From positions 372,001 through 436,000 of the forward strand of contig JAYXKI010000006.1 of the NCBI GenBank assembly GCA_037892935.1: 64,000 bases of DNA. Reading direction: 5' to 3'. Position 1 is the first letter of the stretch. Each line of letters opens with the position of its first letter. The notes beneath the pieces were generated by a model. That model worked only from the letters and a program-made list of their open reading frames with translations. It searched no databases and was not told the DNA's origin. Below are positions 21,191 through 33,666 of the stretch, one piece after another. This DNA comes from Phlebopus portentosus (taxonomy: Eukaryota; Basidiomycota; Agaricomycetes; Boletales; Boletinellaceae). A program made the translations under genes and the position numbers.

Positions 21191-23461
21191 TCATCCCAGA
21201 GCCTTTCGGTAAGAAGGCGGGAAGCATTCCGACCACCGATCGCCAAGAGCGGCGTCGAGGAAGTCAAGCTTGGTGAAAAACTTTGACTTGCAATTAAGAA
21301 CGGCCGTATTCCCGTCTTGGCAGAGTGTCCGTCGAAGGTCATGGGGAACCCACATAAGCAGGTCTCGTTTTTCGTTATCGATCTCAGCCACAATCCACCC
21401 ATCGTGACCCAATTTCCAATTCGGAAGGGCATTCGAACCGTCTTTGCAACGTTTAGAAAGAAAGTCCGACACATCCCACACATTAATTGTTTTTAGGTCA
21501 AGGCATGAAACGATGCGCAAGCCGTCACGAGAGGAACCAAGCGAGTAATTGTTGTAAGCAAATTTCTCGGGGCAACGGAGTACGAGCGGGTCGCATTTCG
21601 AATGCACGGCGTCCGCATCCAACAATTTTTGGACCGATATATAGCTGTCATATCTGTTCCCGGCCGCGACACGGTACAGTCCATCTAAGGTGAACACGAG
21701 TGAACTCAGACCATCACCTGGTAATTTGAAAGAGTCGGTAACGATATGGCCTTGTTCCACATCCAGCACAGTGACAGTGACGGCAATATCCCACCCGTAG
21801 ACTGACTCAAAGGCGAGTTGGGTGCTATCAGGTGAAAAGCGGATGGAGCGGACATAAGCTGTGTTCCCGGTTGGAACCTCGGGTATGACCTCCCAGGTTG
21901 TAGTGTTCCAGACTCTATGTAATCTTGCCATCCCGAGAGCCCGATGCAAGGCGGTTTCTATTGGGCGAAAATTCGAGCGAGGTGACGTCGTGCGTAAATA
22001 CGTCCGGCGGTCCGACGATGAGTTGACCTGTCGCCATTCCCTATACTTTGAGTGTTCCATCATGATGTCCAGATGCAATCATAGTGTTGTCCGTCGATAT
22101 AGCCATGCAGTTGCTCCAGCGTTCTATGGGACTGAAAGCCAACTGGCCGGTCGCAACATCCCAGACTCTGATTTCGCCAGAACCGGAGATGAGACGCGAG
22201 TTATCCGATGAGAAGGCCATGATGCATTTATTGGTGGCATACCCAGGGTTGAGAGGGCCTGATATGACGTCACCGGTCTGAGCATCCCAACAAATAATGA
22301 TCGACTTCCCCGAATAAGACGCAATTCGACTTCCATCGTCCGAAATCGTGACATCATAGATTATTCTATGTGCCTCAAATGTCTTCGACTCGCCGTTCGC
22401 GGCAGCGGCGTCCCAGATTCTGACAGTCTTGTCATCGGAATCGGAACCACAGATGACGTGTCGTCCATCAGGAGTAATGGCGACAGACCGGACCTCGAAA
22501 AGATCAGAAACCACCTTTCCATTTGTCAAATCCAAGACCGAAAAATCATTGCCGCCCACCCTGCAATCGACGAAGGCGCGCGTGCCGCAAGGAAAACACG
22601 AAAGTGCTATGAATCCACCAAAAACGAACGCAACGTTCCCGCTTTCCACTTCATGTATTCCATCGGACGAGACAAGATACTTGCCGTTCGGTGTGAATGA
22701 AACCAAGTAACAATCGCCGATACTAGCAAGTGTTCTGAAGGTCGGCTCATCGCTGTCGATTTCCCAGATTCTTGTCGAATCACTCGAACCAGAGGCAAGA
22801 AGCGTGCCGTCAGGAGAAAAGGCAATAGACCAGATGGCGTATGTATGCCGGACAAAACGTTTCAACTCCATCCCGTTTGACGTGTCACAAAGTACAATCG
22901 TTCTATCGGAGCGTCTCCTTCCGTCAGGTGAAATGGCTACCGTGTGTATGCGACCTTGTCCTTGAAGAGGGCCCAGAATCACTTCACCGGTCTGGACATC
23001 CCAAATCCTCAAAGCTCCGTCCAACGAAGCTGATGCAAGACGTTTCCCATCAGGAAAGAAGCTAACTTTGTACGATTTGTCCGCCAAAGTCATGATTTCT
23101 TCTCCATTGTGAAAATCCCAAACCTTAATGGTGTGATCCGAAGAAGCAGAAGCGATGAGCCTTCCATCCGGTGAGATGGCGACGGACCAGACTGCTTCCT
23201 TGTGCCCTTCCAACACCCTCATGTACTTCAAAGGTCTTTTGGTGCCAATCGTCTCAACCTGCACCATCGAGGACATCTGCATCGAGTAATGAGCTGACAC
23301 CATTGACTCATCCTTCGAAAACGGGATCATCGTCACGTAGATGTGCGGGGTACTCTCCATGATCGGCATAGCAAACATCGTTGCAAGGTCACTGGCATCC
23401 TGCAGGAATGACGCGACGTCGGTTTCGGTCGACTATACAACAGTTAGACCCGTGCGCAGAA
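21191..23461 (-). pseudogene. NLR gene, C-terminal WD40 half
   Basis: This continues the NACHT gene on the other side of the hAT insertion. It begins with the pre-WD40 segment (STPHIYVTMIPF) and carries about nine WD40 blades, for example HKEAVWSVAISPDGRLIAS, YAIWSIAFSPDGTLLASGSS and SVAITPDGRHVICGS. It ends with the segment DLLMWVPHDLRRTLCQDGN and FFTKLDFLDAALGDRW, a C-terminal signature shared by many basidiomycete NACHT-WD40 proteins. WD40 repeats in fungal NLRs are ligand-sensing propellers. A TAG replaces the Trp in a KVW position near 22050, and a frameshift near 21930 moves the frame by one, so this half is also damaged independently of the transposon. Confidence 0.85.
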
Positions 23462-23580
23462 TAGGGTAGGAGAGGAAACTCAAATGGGCTTGTGGAAACT
23501 AGTTTCCACAAGTAAACTCGGCAGGTGGGCGGTGTGGAAACGTTGGAAACACGGTGGAAACGTTGGAAACCCGTGGTAAT
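23462..23580. repeat. hAT left terminal and subterminal repeats
   Basis: The terminal inverted repeat is followed by several copies of GTGGAAAC/GTTTCCAC and GTGGAAACGTTGGAAAC within 120 bp. Such motif clusters bind transposase in other hAT elements; binding here is inferred. Confidence 0.7.
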
Positions 23581-23777
23581 GTAGTACATAATATTTCCGA
23601 AAATAGTCATTTTGTCTATTTGTCATTGAAGTCTTGCTGTGCATACATCGAGAGGAAAAAAAATAGATTGCATTTGACACACATATACACTCAGCACATA
23701 ATGTGCTTGCAAGAAACTTTGGGTGAACTGGGAGTGATTTATTGCAAAAAAATTTGACAGAACGGCATATATATTGA

Positions 23778-26700
23778 TCACATCTTCCATATCTCCTCAT
23801 TGTCCAAGTCTATGTTTGGCTGCCCTCGACCATCTACCTGCTTTCCATTCCCCTGTTCCTTTCTCGCATCCTCCTTAAGTTTTGTTGTGTGATCTTCATC
23901 TGCCCAAAGGTTGAGAAGAATAGGCGATTTAATATTGATGGTATCCTCCAAGTCCAACTTTGTACCCGAAAACTTTCTATGTTGTTCCGAATCATCCTCG
24001 AGTGCATCGATATCAAACTCTTCATTGCTCTCTTCTATGGTATCGCTTATTTCTTCGTTGTCTTCATTGTCATTGTCGTTGCCTGCAGAATTCGGCACAT
24101 TGTCTCTCTTCCCCTCCAAATCGGGCTTATCCACACGGATGGTGCTTTTCGATCCGTTTAAAGTCTCCTTCATGTCGCGAAAATGGACTGTCGGGCGGAA
24201 TGAGCTGGTCTGGTCCTGATGTACAATATATTAACATAACTATATAAGTTGAATGTAATGCACATACCTTTTCGTTTCCCCTATATCACTGATGAATGAT
24301 CGTCATTCGTATCAGTGTAGGGACTTGTTGGCGATTCCTAAGGCGACTATTGTACCACTTTATGGTGGAAGCCGTGCGCTCATCGACCATAGAGTTTGGA
24401 AGAACCTCGAAGAGAGTCCTGGCAAGTTTCTGGGGAAAATGTCAGCACTTACAAGAAATGTTGTAATACGCCGCAATCATATTGAGTAGCACCGGAAAAA
24501 TGATTACTCACTGCAAGGGGTTGAGCATCATTTGTACAATCAATGTCGAGTTGTTTCCACCATCCTCCAGTGTGATCCGTGTCGTGGAAGGGACGATCAA
24601 AAGGATAGATGGCTTTTGTATACTTGACTAGTTGCTGCTTGAGGAGGACGTTTGCGTCCTGTGCAGAAAGGCTCACAATGGGTATCTTCAGGTTTTTGTA
24701 TTGTGTTCAAAGCATTCCAAGGAGGAATGTACCAGCTCGGCGAAGCAATGGCGGCATCTGGGGCTCTGTATCAGTGCCATTCTTTACTAGTAGCTTACCT
24801 GAGGAATCTTGAGCCGGTATTTTCAGCTTTTGAAGAGCGAGTGGGTTGAGATCGCGAACAATGTCCGCATCACAGAATCCTATACATGATAGAGGATAAA
24901 CGTATGTCTGATAAGCCCAGTTGACACGGAAGTGACTTACTTGGATCAAGGAGAAATCCACAAACATATGCATCAGAGGGTGCCTGGTTGACCATCTGAT
25001 TGAACCTATAGTTTATAGCGCGACAAATCAACTCCTTAAGCTGGTTTGGAAGATACTTTTCGGTGAGCACTTGATGAGTTTCAGCAGCGACTGCTAACCA
25101 GAAGTAGTACACATCTGAAACAGTAGAATGGGACGACTCGAGGCAGGAGATTACTTTCGCAATTGGTGCGAGGACAGCCGTAAGTTCTTCAAGACTGCAT
25201 TCAAATTCCAAAGTCGGCCTTCCACCCATGAAGAGATGATTTACATTGTTTATCACAATATTGGATGCCTTACACAGATCGGAGATCGCTCGGTAGTTCG
25301 TCAAGACAGATTGAGCAGCAAAAAAAGGGTACCGAATCGAGTTTTGCCAATCTTCTCAATACCGCATGGGATTCCGAGCTCGTTGCATTTCCTCGTCAAT
25401 TTCGTGGTAGCAGCCGAGGAATTGCTGAAGTAGGTGATCGTCCTCTGTAGATTCTTGATCGTCTGAAAGTGCCAAGTAAAAGGCAACAAGTTGCACGAGT
25501 TGTACACGAATGGATAGAGATCTGCAGACGCATTGCAAGTTTATGCGCATAAGTTGTCATTTCAGCGATTGGTAAAGAAGAGCTATGGTCAGAAATGCCG
25601 ATGGTTCAGAAATAAATACAACTCACCGAACGGAAATAATCAAACTTTGCAATGTCCTTGCATAGAAGGCTCAAGCGATAGCAGGGATCTGGAAGAATTA
25701 AAATCTATGGATATGCGTCGTGCACCTTTACTCTGGCCAGAGACGTGTTCCTAGTGTTATCAGACGTGATTCCCTTGAAACGTGTCAGTCCGATTGTTGT
25801 CAGGATCTGAAATGGAGCGTCAGCTGTCCGCCTGTCGAATATCACCAGTAGAACACTTGATGTGTCCTACCGAGAAAGTATATATACCAGTTAAAGAATT
25901 TGGGACTCACCTGATCAAGTACATGAAATAAATGTTCTCCTGTGTGTGATTGGGCCGATGCTTTGTTCCCTTCGACCAAGTAAGAGCGACGATCAGGAGT
26001 GGTTACATGCACCGTGTAGACAGATTGCAAAGCGGCAGTTGTGCCCCCATTAAAGCTAATTGTCAGATTATTAGATTTCTGAAGAATTTCGATTTGGCAG
26101 TTATGAATATGAGTGGCTTCACACGGGATCAATGCATTAACGAAGAATTTCGAGCTGACAGTTTGGTATTGCCCGCCGGACGAGCTTGCGAGAACCTCTT
26201 TCCATTCTTTCAAGTTGATCACGGTTGGCGGGATGGCACAGGCATAGAGGAATTTGATAACAGCAAAGTTTATCTTTTTGTTGAGCTCCGTACATCCCGG
26301 ACCCCTCGCCCAGTCGGTCAGAGGACCGTTAAAGCGGTCAGGAGTACATGAGGAGGGAGAGCAGGAAGAGCACAAAGTGGGAACAGTACTGGTCCCATGT
26401 GCGTCTAGCTGATTCCCAAGTGCCATCTTGCCGAGCGCATTGTTGACGTGCTGTTTGAGTTCCGTCGGCACGAATCCACATCCTGCGGCATGGTAAAAGA
26501 AGCGCTCGCGGTATCCATTACTTTTATCAAATATCTTTGCACAGCCCCTCCCAGATCCCACACAGCGATAATAAATTGGTTCGTCCGGTCCTTTCTTCAT
26601 GTAGCCTGGAATAACCACCTCAACAATCAATGGATCACGTTTTCATCTACCTTTGCCCTTCAATGCGTCCAATTCTGCCCACTTGATATCAATAAATGTA

Positions 26701-27293
26701 TTATTTACAGCCGAAGAAGCCAGGATTTGTTGCTTCTTCGGCTGATCGCTGTCTTGCCGATGCTTCTTACGCTTCTTGCCGACTGAGACCGTTTCCTTGG
26801 GCTCTGGCCTGAATTCTGGCATGATTGCATCAATAGATACAATCTATATTTGTGCATTAACATGACTTTATCGGAAAGAAGAAATACAATATATTGATAT
26901 TCTTACCGATCCACCAGCCTTTATTCCTGCTTCCGTCAAGTCCGTGATCCATTTCTGTAAGACTACATCTGTTGGGAAGTCCTTCGTATACCCCCTTAGT
27001 ACGTCAACCACCGCCACCAGTCCAGGCCCCCGCTCCAGAAGCGTGATTCCATTGATCCGTCCCATGGGAGCAAACACGTTTTTGAGGGCATTGTTTATGG
27101 CACCAGGCATGGAGCCTACCAGATCAAGAATATCGGGATCAGGTCCAAAGCCAATGAAATAATAGTTATTGCTTGAGCATGGCAATGAACTGGGAAGACT
27201 AGACAAAACATTGTGCAGTCGATTGAGCTGTATTTCGAGTTCTTCAGGTGACAAAACCCTAACAGACATTGTTGTGTTTGCAATTGTTTTCAT
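23778..27293 (-). pseudogene. hAT transposase, multi-exon
   Basis: Exons read leftward from about 27293. The order is: an N-terminal part I do not recognise (SVRVLSPEELEIQLNRLHN); a Lys-rich segment; a BED-like zinc finger (YYRCVGSGRGCAKIF ... FFYHAAGCGF, near 26570-26470); a DUF659-type core (ISFNGGTTAALQSVYTVHV, near 26060); a mid region (25304-24870); the C-terminal hAT dimerisation motif (NSMVDERTASTIKW, near 24380); and an acidic tail ending at 23778. In DUF659 proteins the core normally reads SFDGW; here the catalytic-position Asp is Asn, and a TGA interrupts the sequence after the hATC motif. It therefore looks inactive, though some apparent breaks may be introns. Confidence 0.75.
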
Positions 27294-27375
27294 TTATATT
27301 CTTATATGCACTTCGATGACATAACTTTCCTTTTCGGATGATAAACTATCTAGTTCTAGCTAGCGGTAAGCTTAC

Positions 27376-27521
27376 CCACCCTTCCTGAGTTTCCACAGTT
27401 TCCACACCGCCATTTCCGGCCCATGGTGTTGCCAACGTTGGCAACACCGTGGGAAACCACCGTGGGAAACCACCGTGGAAACTGTGGAAACAGCTAACTC
27501 GGAGTTTCCTCTCCTACCCTA
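27376..27521. repeat. hAT right terminal and subterminal repeats
   Basis: Mirror of 23462-23580: GTTTCCAC/GTGGAAAC repeats, including AGTTTCCACAGTTTCCACA and a GTTGCCAACGTTGGCAAC palindrome, ending in the terminal repeat at 27502-27521. Confidence 0.7.
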
Positions 27522-30363
27522 CAGTGGATGCATGCTTATTCCAGATATGAGGGAATGCAAACTTCAACGCGGTACGCAAGATCCGGAACATCCTTATTTC
27601 GTACGAACGACGTCTCGAGGCCACACATGTTGAAATGCAACATGTTCTCCATCACGGAAAAGCACCGGTCAACAATGAACTGGTTCGCATCAGCGACATC
27701 GATGAACCACGGCTCGCTAGAGTGCTTAGATGACGTGAGATAGTCTGAGAATGAAGCGTGATAGGTCCTTCGATGGTGTAATTAAGCAGACTCTGTAGTC
27801 TCGACAAAATGAGAGTACAACTTTCGCGCGGTCGCAATCCGAGAAGACCGTCTATTGTTTTGGCCAAGATTGGCACCTTGCTCAGAAGAAGTAGTGTCAT
27901 CACCTTCCTAAATCGCTGTTTCGATCGTTCGCTCTCCCATTGAATTCCTGATCCGCGGAGCACAGTCGCATACAACTCGTCCAGGCCAAAGCCAGAGACG
28001 GATTTTGAGTCCGATACGAGGCAATCGAGGTCGTAGAAGGGATCATCACTATCCTTGATCATTTTCACAGCCGTGGACGCCCAGATGAATAGTCCACCTG
28101 CGGCTTTGCCAAGCTGCGTGATGTTCTCGTCCCACGGCCAATCGTCCAGAATATCGACTTTCTCTCTGATGAGAGTCTGCATCTCGATTCGGAGACAGGA
28201 AAGAACATCCCGATGACTAGCTGTCGATGTATAATCCAGCTCCTCTACTAGCATGCTCCCTGGTTGCGAAGAAAGGGCCCTATCAATGTCTGTCTCGCGA
28301 CGACTCGTTATGAGGAAACGGAAACTTTGGGGCAGTCTCGAGAAGCCATTGCGGAAAAGCTGCATCAGCGTGCGACGGCTTTCAGGTGTTCCGCACTCAT
28401 CTAGCCCGTCGAGTACGATTACTATCGGCCCCTCTGTCGACATTTCGCTGAGCGGTCGTAATAGCAACTTCGTAAACTGATCCTCCGAAAGCGCCGAGAA
28501 AATGTCTTTGTCTTCGTTGATGTTTTCCAGAATGCTCTCTCCGATAGACGAATCGAAGAGTGCGAGCTTGTAGGCAATTGTTCGAATGACCGACGACGGC
28601 TCGCTTTTTCCCCGCTCAAAGAACAGAAAAGCTCCGAGTCGCGACATGTCTCGGAGTTCCTGCGCGATTGTCGTACTAATGGTGCTCTTGCCGGAGCCGG
28701 CAACACCGTGCAGCCAAAAGATGTTCTGCTTCGAGTCCGCAAACGCCCACTCCAGTATCCTCCTCCTTATTTCAGTGCGAGTGTCGGGAAGGCAAGTGGG
28801 TCGACTGAACCCATCCGAAAGACTCGGTTTGAGCCGCTGACATAGCATTGATAAGAGCGTGAGAGCCAGCATCGCGAACAAGTCAGAAGAGAAGGCAGAC
28901 CAAGGTCTTTGATCGTTCCCGGTATCCTCATAGAAACGACGGCGGTCTGCAGGATCACTCCAGACTCAATATGCTGCTTGAAGTCTGCCAAGGAACGTTC
29001 AAACTCGTCGATCTTCTCGTTACTACTGATATCAAGCATCCTTCCTGGCCAAAACATTTCAGAAAATGAATGAGTGTTTGAGCAGGAACACGCACCGAAG
29101 AAGCTTCGCTTTGCGTATCCAGACACGAAGAGACAGCATTCAATAGTTTGTTTAAGGAGCCCGGTGATGGTCTGTTGAAGACTGACTGCCTTATGTGGGA
29201 GCGCCTGAACATCGTGGACGAAGGCAAAAGCGCCATCCATCTTGCGGACAAGATCAACGACCCTCCGGTCTGTCTTGCACACTTTCTGGAACGCCTAAAA
29301 GCCCTGTTTCAATACCCTTCATCAATATTGCAAGAGAGGATAACCCCGAAACTAGCCTCCATGCGACAGTAAGCAATGGATGGATCTTGGCAGTGTCAGA
29401 AATAAAGATGTCTAATCTATCACGAGCACTCACCTCAGACAATATATCCATGGCTTGTCGAAAGGCGTCGAGTTTTCCTATCAGTGCCGCGAGGGCTTGG
29501 TATAGGTTCCCCTTATTACCCCCAATCGATTGTGTGACATCGGAAGCTCCAGCGTAGCGCATAAGCTCACCGTGATGAATGTCCTCGCGAGGCCGATAAC
29601 GACACCCATCATCTCATCGACGACGTCAAGGTGTAATATAATGGTCTTTGTCGACACTACTGCTCCATTCCCGCTCGATGAAAGGTAAAGTGTAGCTAGG
29701 AAAGTAGTCCCGTAAGAAGATAGGTGTAGATATATTTGTTGGTGGAACAGTACCATGTTCTAGCCCCAGGGTACATTTTGCGAGAAGATCGATGAGCTTG
29801 ATCTCGACATGACCAATGCAGGGATCTCTAGACCAGTCAGATCTGTGCTTGACCTGGATCGTCAAGGTGGAAAAAGTATCCGAGGAAGAACTGCATATCT
29901 CCTTAGTACATATGGTCTGGAGTTCGCTTTGAATACCCATAATAAGAAGGATTCATCCCATACAGGAGATAGGCTTTTCTTGATCGTCCGCGTCCTTCTC
30001 TCGACATTGCCCAGCTTACCTTCTGCATAAGGATCTGGGACTTTACTATGCAAAGAGGATTGCCAGTGTAAGCCTTCGGCGCGAACAACTGCAACGAAAA
30101 CTAATAGTAGCAGCTCTCTTAGATGTCCAAAAGAAAACTCTCACCTCGTAGACAGTAATCATTAGACATGGTGGGACGGAGTCGAGGGGCCACTTGCGGG
30201 CATCCCCTAATATAAGGTATGGTGACGAAGTACCTAATAGAGGCTGGTCGTCGAAGTGCTGTAGAGGCTGTCCACTGAGATTAAAGTACGCAGTCGGACC
30301 CAAAGGCACTGAACTTGTCGGCGCATACAAGAAACCGAAAGGTCTGAATGCGGCTATTAGCAT
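27522..30363 (-). pseudogene. NLR gene, N-terminal C2 and NACHT half
   Basis: Starts at or near ATG 30363. First comes a C2-like domain (YELFAPKAYTGNP, VPDPYAEGK, KKSLSPVWDESF, then PCIGHVEIKLIDLLA) split by introns. It is followed by a helical linker (AKIHPLLTVAW, RRVVDLVRKMDG, SNEKIDEFERSLADF) with GT..AG introns near 29340 and 29090-29040. The NACHT domain follows, with P-loop GVAGSGKST near 28700 and Walker B PIVIVLDGLDECG near 28410. Such STAND proteins act in fungal self/non-self recognition and cell death; the C2 part suggests membrane binding. A one-base frameshift lies near 27760, the region then reads on to a TAA at about 27545, and the hAT element follows. Together with 21191-23461 this was a single gene. 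Confidence 0.85.
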
Positions 30364-31497
30364 CTAGCGAGGCTGTGCTTTTCTCTGAGGCGTGGCTTCA
30401 TGCAGGTGAATATATGATATACACGAGGGCGACTACCTGATTATTCGCACTAGAAGCTCCCGAAGTTATAAGTGGCTGATGCACAGCGATACACAGCAGG
30501 GATCGTTTCCTCTCCCTATTGCTCAGAAAGTGCAGATGATCCTAATGGTCTGGGCAAACAAAACTTCGCGGTATCGCATCGCGATGCACCACTGTGCCAC
30601 GATAAGGATATACATGCTCCAGGATAGTCATGATGTCTATTCCTGGATGCAAGCACTCAATGCACAAGGTAGCCAGAGACTACCAGCCCTATAAGAAACG
30701 CCCTTATGTTACTTGTCCCATCCGGAATTTATCTGAGTACTAGTGTCGTCAGACCGTCGAGCACGGTCTGGAGTAGAGATAATGGGAGTTGTCGCGTCTA
30801 TGAACGTGGTGTCTTTCATAATATGTGTTACGTAATCGTCACGAAGTTCCTCTCAATTACCGCGGATCGTCGGTCCCATTACACTTATGCGATTGTATCT
30901 ACAGTATTAATATTGAGATGTGGTGGTCCAGATGGACATGCGTAAGTAGTGCGCAGGTAAGTCAACTTTCTACGCCTATCTACTTACCTATAACTATCTA
31001 CTGTGCCAAGTGCGCCATTTCGTTCTCTTCTTTTTTCTGAACATTATTGTACACATCCCGTCCATAAATGATTCGCGCTGACATATTCTTATTCTCGCCA
31101 AGGCTGAGAACGATGAATCACACAAGGATCCATCAATGATTTTTCTTAAAAAATGGGCAAGATTCTATATGGATTGTGTCATTTCTCTGCAATTACCAAG
31201 ACATTGTTCATCAGCTTCTCCTGCGCAATCACTGTGCAAGGCACATCATATAGTGGAATTCTTCCGTCCCTTCATAACTGCACGCACGAACACACCGAAT
31301 ATACTCATCAAGAGAAGCAGAAGCTAGACACAACAATGAATTTTGGAATAAACTTTTCATCGTAGGTAGTTATACTCTAATCCACTACATTCAGCGCCTC
31401 CGTCACATCAGCTCCGATTCACCAACAATCTTCCATATCAAATTATAGCTACTTCCCGCCATTACTTATGCATTTGGATGTAAATCCACTTCAATAT
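30364..31497. other. Intergenic region between the NLR and Crinkler genes
   Basis: It should contain the NLR promoter (reading left) and the 3' end of the Crinkler-type gene. Frames of 60-80 codons are scattered on both strands without recognisable motifs. Confidence 0.4.
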
Positions 31498-33541
31498 TCA
31501 CCGCTCCAGCTCTTCGCACTTGGTACTAATATACGTAGTCTCGTCGCAATACTTCGAAATCAGCTTCGAGAGTGCATACTTATCGTGCTCCTTATACATG
31601 AACTCACACGGACCAACGTAGGGGGACAACTCCTCCTTGCTAAGATCGGTGTTGATCAGAGCCGGATACCTCCCCTTCCCGTGTTTATCGGCCCAGTCGA
31701 AGTCGATGAGCTTCGCCTCCACCTCCACCTCGGCATCGCTCTTCGTGATCATTACGTTTGTGTCACGGAGATCACCAAACACAACGTCTTTATCATGGAT
31801 GATTGTCAAAGCCTTCTCAAGATCGTCGAAGACTTTGCGCGGAAGACTGTTCTTGCGCTCGTCACACATCCGCTTCCCGTGCACGCGATCCATGACAACC
31901 ATTTTCAGTCCACCGATCACTTGTTCGCAGAGGTGCAGCTTCGGTGCAAGGTTCTGATCTGCTAGTGCAGAGTGTGCGGACTCGTTGTAGGTCATTGCAA
32001 ATTTGACTATGACTTCTTGTTTGCAGTACGTGGCAAGGAAGAGCGATCGCATTTCTGCATTCTCCCCCTTGAGTTTGATGAGTTCCTCATTGCTTCGACT
32101 CAGCTTCGCCTTGAATTTCACTGCTGAAACCAATGAATTTGGAGAACGAGGACTCGCCGAGGGGCAAGGCAGATGCCAAGTCTCTTCCTCAGCTCGCTCG
32201 GATGTCTGCTCGAGATTAGCGTATTCACGCTGAAGCTTGCCAGCGCAAGTCTTCAATGCTGAGGCAATCAGGGCCAGCTTGACGACCGTCTCATCCTGAT
32301 TGTGGCCATTGAGCACCTCGAAATGAAGGATTTTGTCCACAATGACTTCCTCCAAGAATACCGCTATGGAAATCTCGAGCACGTTTCCCATGACGCCGAT
32401 AAGAATAACGGGCAACTTGCTGTGCTCGAACTTTCCCTATCCAAATTCCGTATCAGCATTTGAGAAACGAGAGGAAATAATACTATGGACCTCCTTCAGA
32501 GTGATGCAGTGCTTTGCATACCAGACCGCGGCCTGCAAGCTCGCGTCGCCAGCCAATCCTGTTGCATTCTTAATCTCTAAAATCACATGGTTTCCCCAGA
32601 CAGCATCCGCGACATTAACGCCCTTTGAGCCTCTACCCTTACTCCCACGCTTGGATTCGCTGCTGCGCTTTTGCTCCTCTATTTTCTCCCCGAAAATCCA
32701 TTCGAAAAACTCTCTTATCTGAGGCCATTGAAGCTTTTCCGATTCGTAGCAGGCACGAAACTTGCCGAAATACTTTCGGGCGGTCCGAAGCAGGTCATCA
32801 TTAAACTCTTTAGGTTCTTCTGGGCGTTCCGGGTTTGACCAGTCTTGACCGGTCTTGACTTGCGCATCAAGCGTTTGGAGTCGCTGCTGCAGCAAGGCCA
32901 ATTCCTGATGAAAGAGAGCAACAGGATGCCCATATCGATCATCCAATCTTCCCGTAAAGAGCCGTTGGTGCGCCTTCTTAATGCCATCGAAATTATCAAC
33001 AGACATTGCCTCCCTGAACGTTGAAAGGGTCACATCGCGACCTATGATCACATCAGAGAGCAGTCGAGAATATGACTGCACCGGGCTTACGCTTTATCGC
33101 GGGAAGCTCTAAAGGAATATCTCTGGCCTCCTCAATTAACTTTATATCTTCAGATGCTGGAATCGATTTTAAGCTTCATCTTGTATAGAGGAACAAGCGC
33201 GACGCACCGGGAACCTCGATAAGCAGTGTCTTTTCTGTAAGCTGTCTCAACTCCTGCTTCGGCTTGAGCTTCTTAACTTTCTGTTCATCGGGGGAGAAGA
33301 CCTCGTTGAGTCGGTCATTAAATTTGTCGGAGTCTATGTCGGCAAAGTCGATTTCGGAGTCCGTGCATCTCCACACAGTGAGCATTGCGGGAACGACGTG
33401 GACATCTGGTCGCTCTTCCTTGACCTTCTTTGTCAAGTCGTCGATGTCTGCATCAGCGGGGACCGTAACACCAAACACGTTTCCGTACGCAGCCTTTTTC
33501 TCGTGATCGATGAGGAGGCACCAGATTTTGAGGTCCTTCAT
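31498..33541 (-). CDS. Crinkler-type protein: CRN N-terminus, REase-like domain and kinase domain
   Basis: From ATG 33541 the N-terminus (LKIWCLLIDHEKKAAYGNVF ... MLTVWRCTD ... LLIEVPGA) matches the Crinkler header domain found in fungal and oomycete CRN proteins. After an intron between about 33200 and 33070, exon 2 carries VNVADAVWG with LEIKN, a PD-(D/E)xK nuclease-like pattern, and the ASLQAAVWYAK helix. The last part is a kinase-like fold with catalytic loop FGDLRDTN near 31770 and metal site LIDFDW near 31705, ending at TGA 31498. CRN proteins are proposed intracellular toxins/effectors in conflict between organisms. A TAG lies in frame at 32437; it may be removed by an intron (GTATTA...GGATAG), but the obvious 47-bp intron would shift the frame, so the gene is either spliced differently or broken. 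Confidence 0.75.
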
Positions 33542-33666
33542 GCTGAGCGTCGAGGTGGTGGTTGTGGTCGATGATAGAGCGGTCGTGTTGTGGAACGAAC
33601 ACGAACAATGCCCATCTCACGTCACACGTCACATGATCGCGTTACAGAGCCACGCTAAGAGTCACT
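33542..33666. promoter_or_regulatory. Upstream region of the Crinkler gene, cut by foldback element
   Basis: Contains tightly spaced CACGTCAC/CACACGTCACATG motifs at about 33617-33636, then foldback sequence starts. Only about 125 bp of native upstream sequence remain. Confidence 0.35.

Larger units (their letters stand above)
23462..27521 (-). mobile_element. hAT-family DNA transposon inserted in the NLR gene
   Basis: 4,060 bp bounded by TAGGGTAGGAGAGGAAACTC and its inverted copy GAGTTTCCTCTCCTACCCTA. Inside each end are clusters of a short repeat (GTGGAAAC / GTTTCCAC), typical of subterminal transposase-binding repeats. It encodes a hAT transposase on the minus strand. No 8-bp target duplication is visible (left flank GCGCAGAA, right flank CAGTGGAT). 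About 150-200 residues expected between the NACHT and WD40 parts are missing at the junction, so an adjacent deletion probably removed the target sequence. Confidence 0.85.

Noticed and set aside
23462..27521. An 8-bp target duplication for the hAT element
   Set aside because: GCGCAGAA and CAGTGGAT do not match, and shifting the ends by one or two bases does not help.
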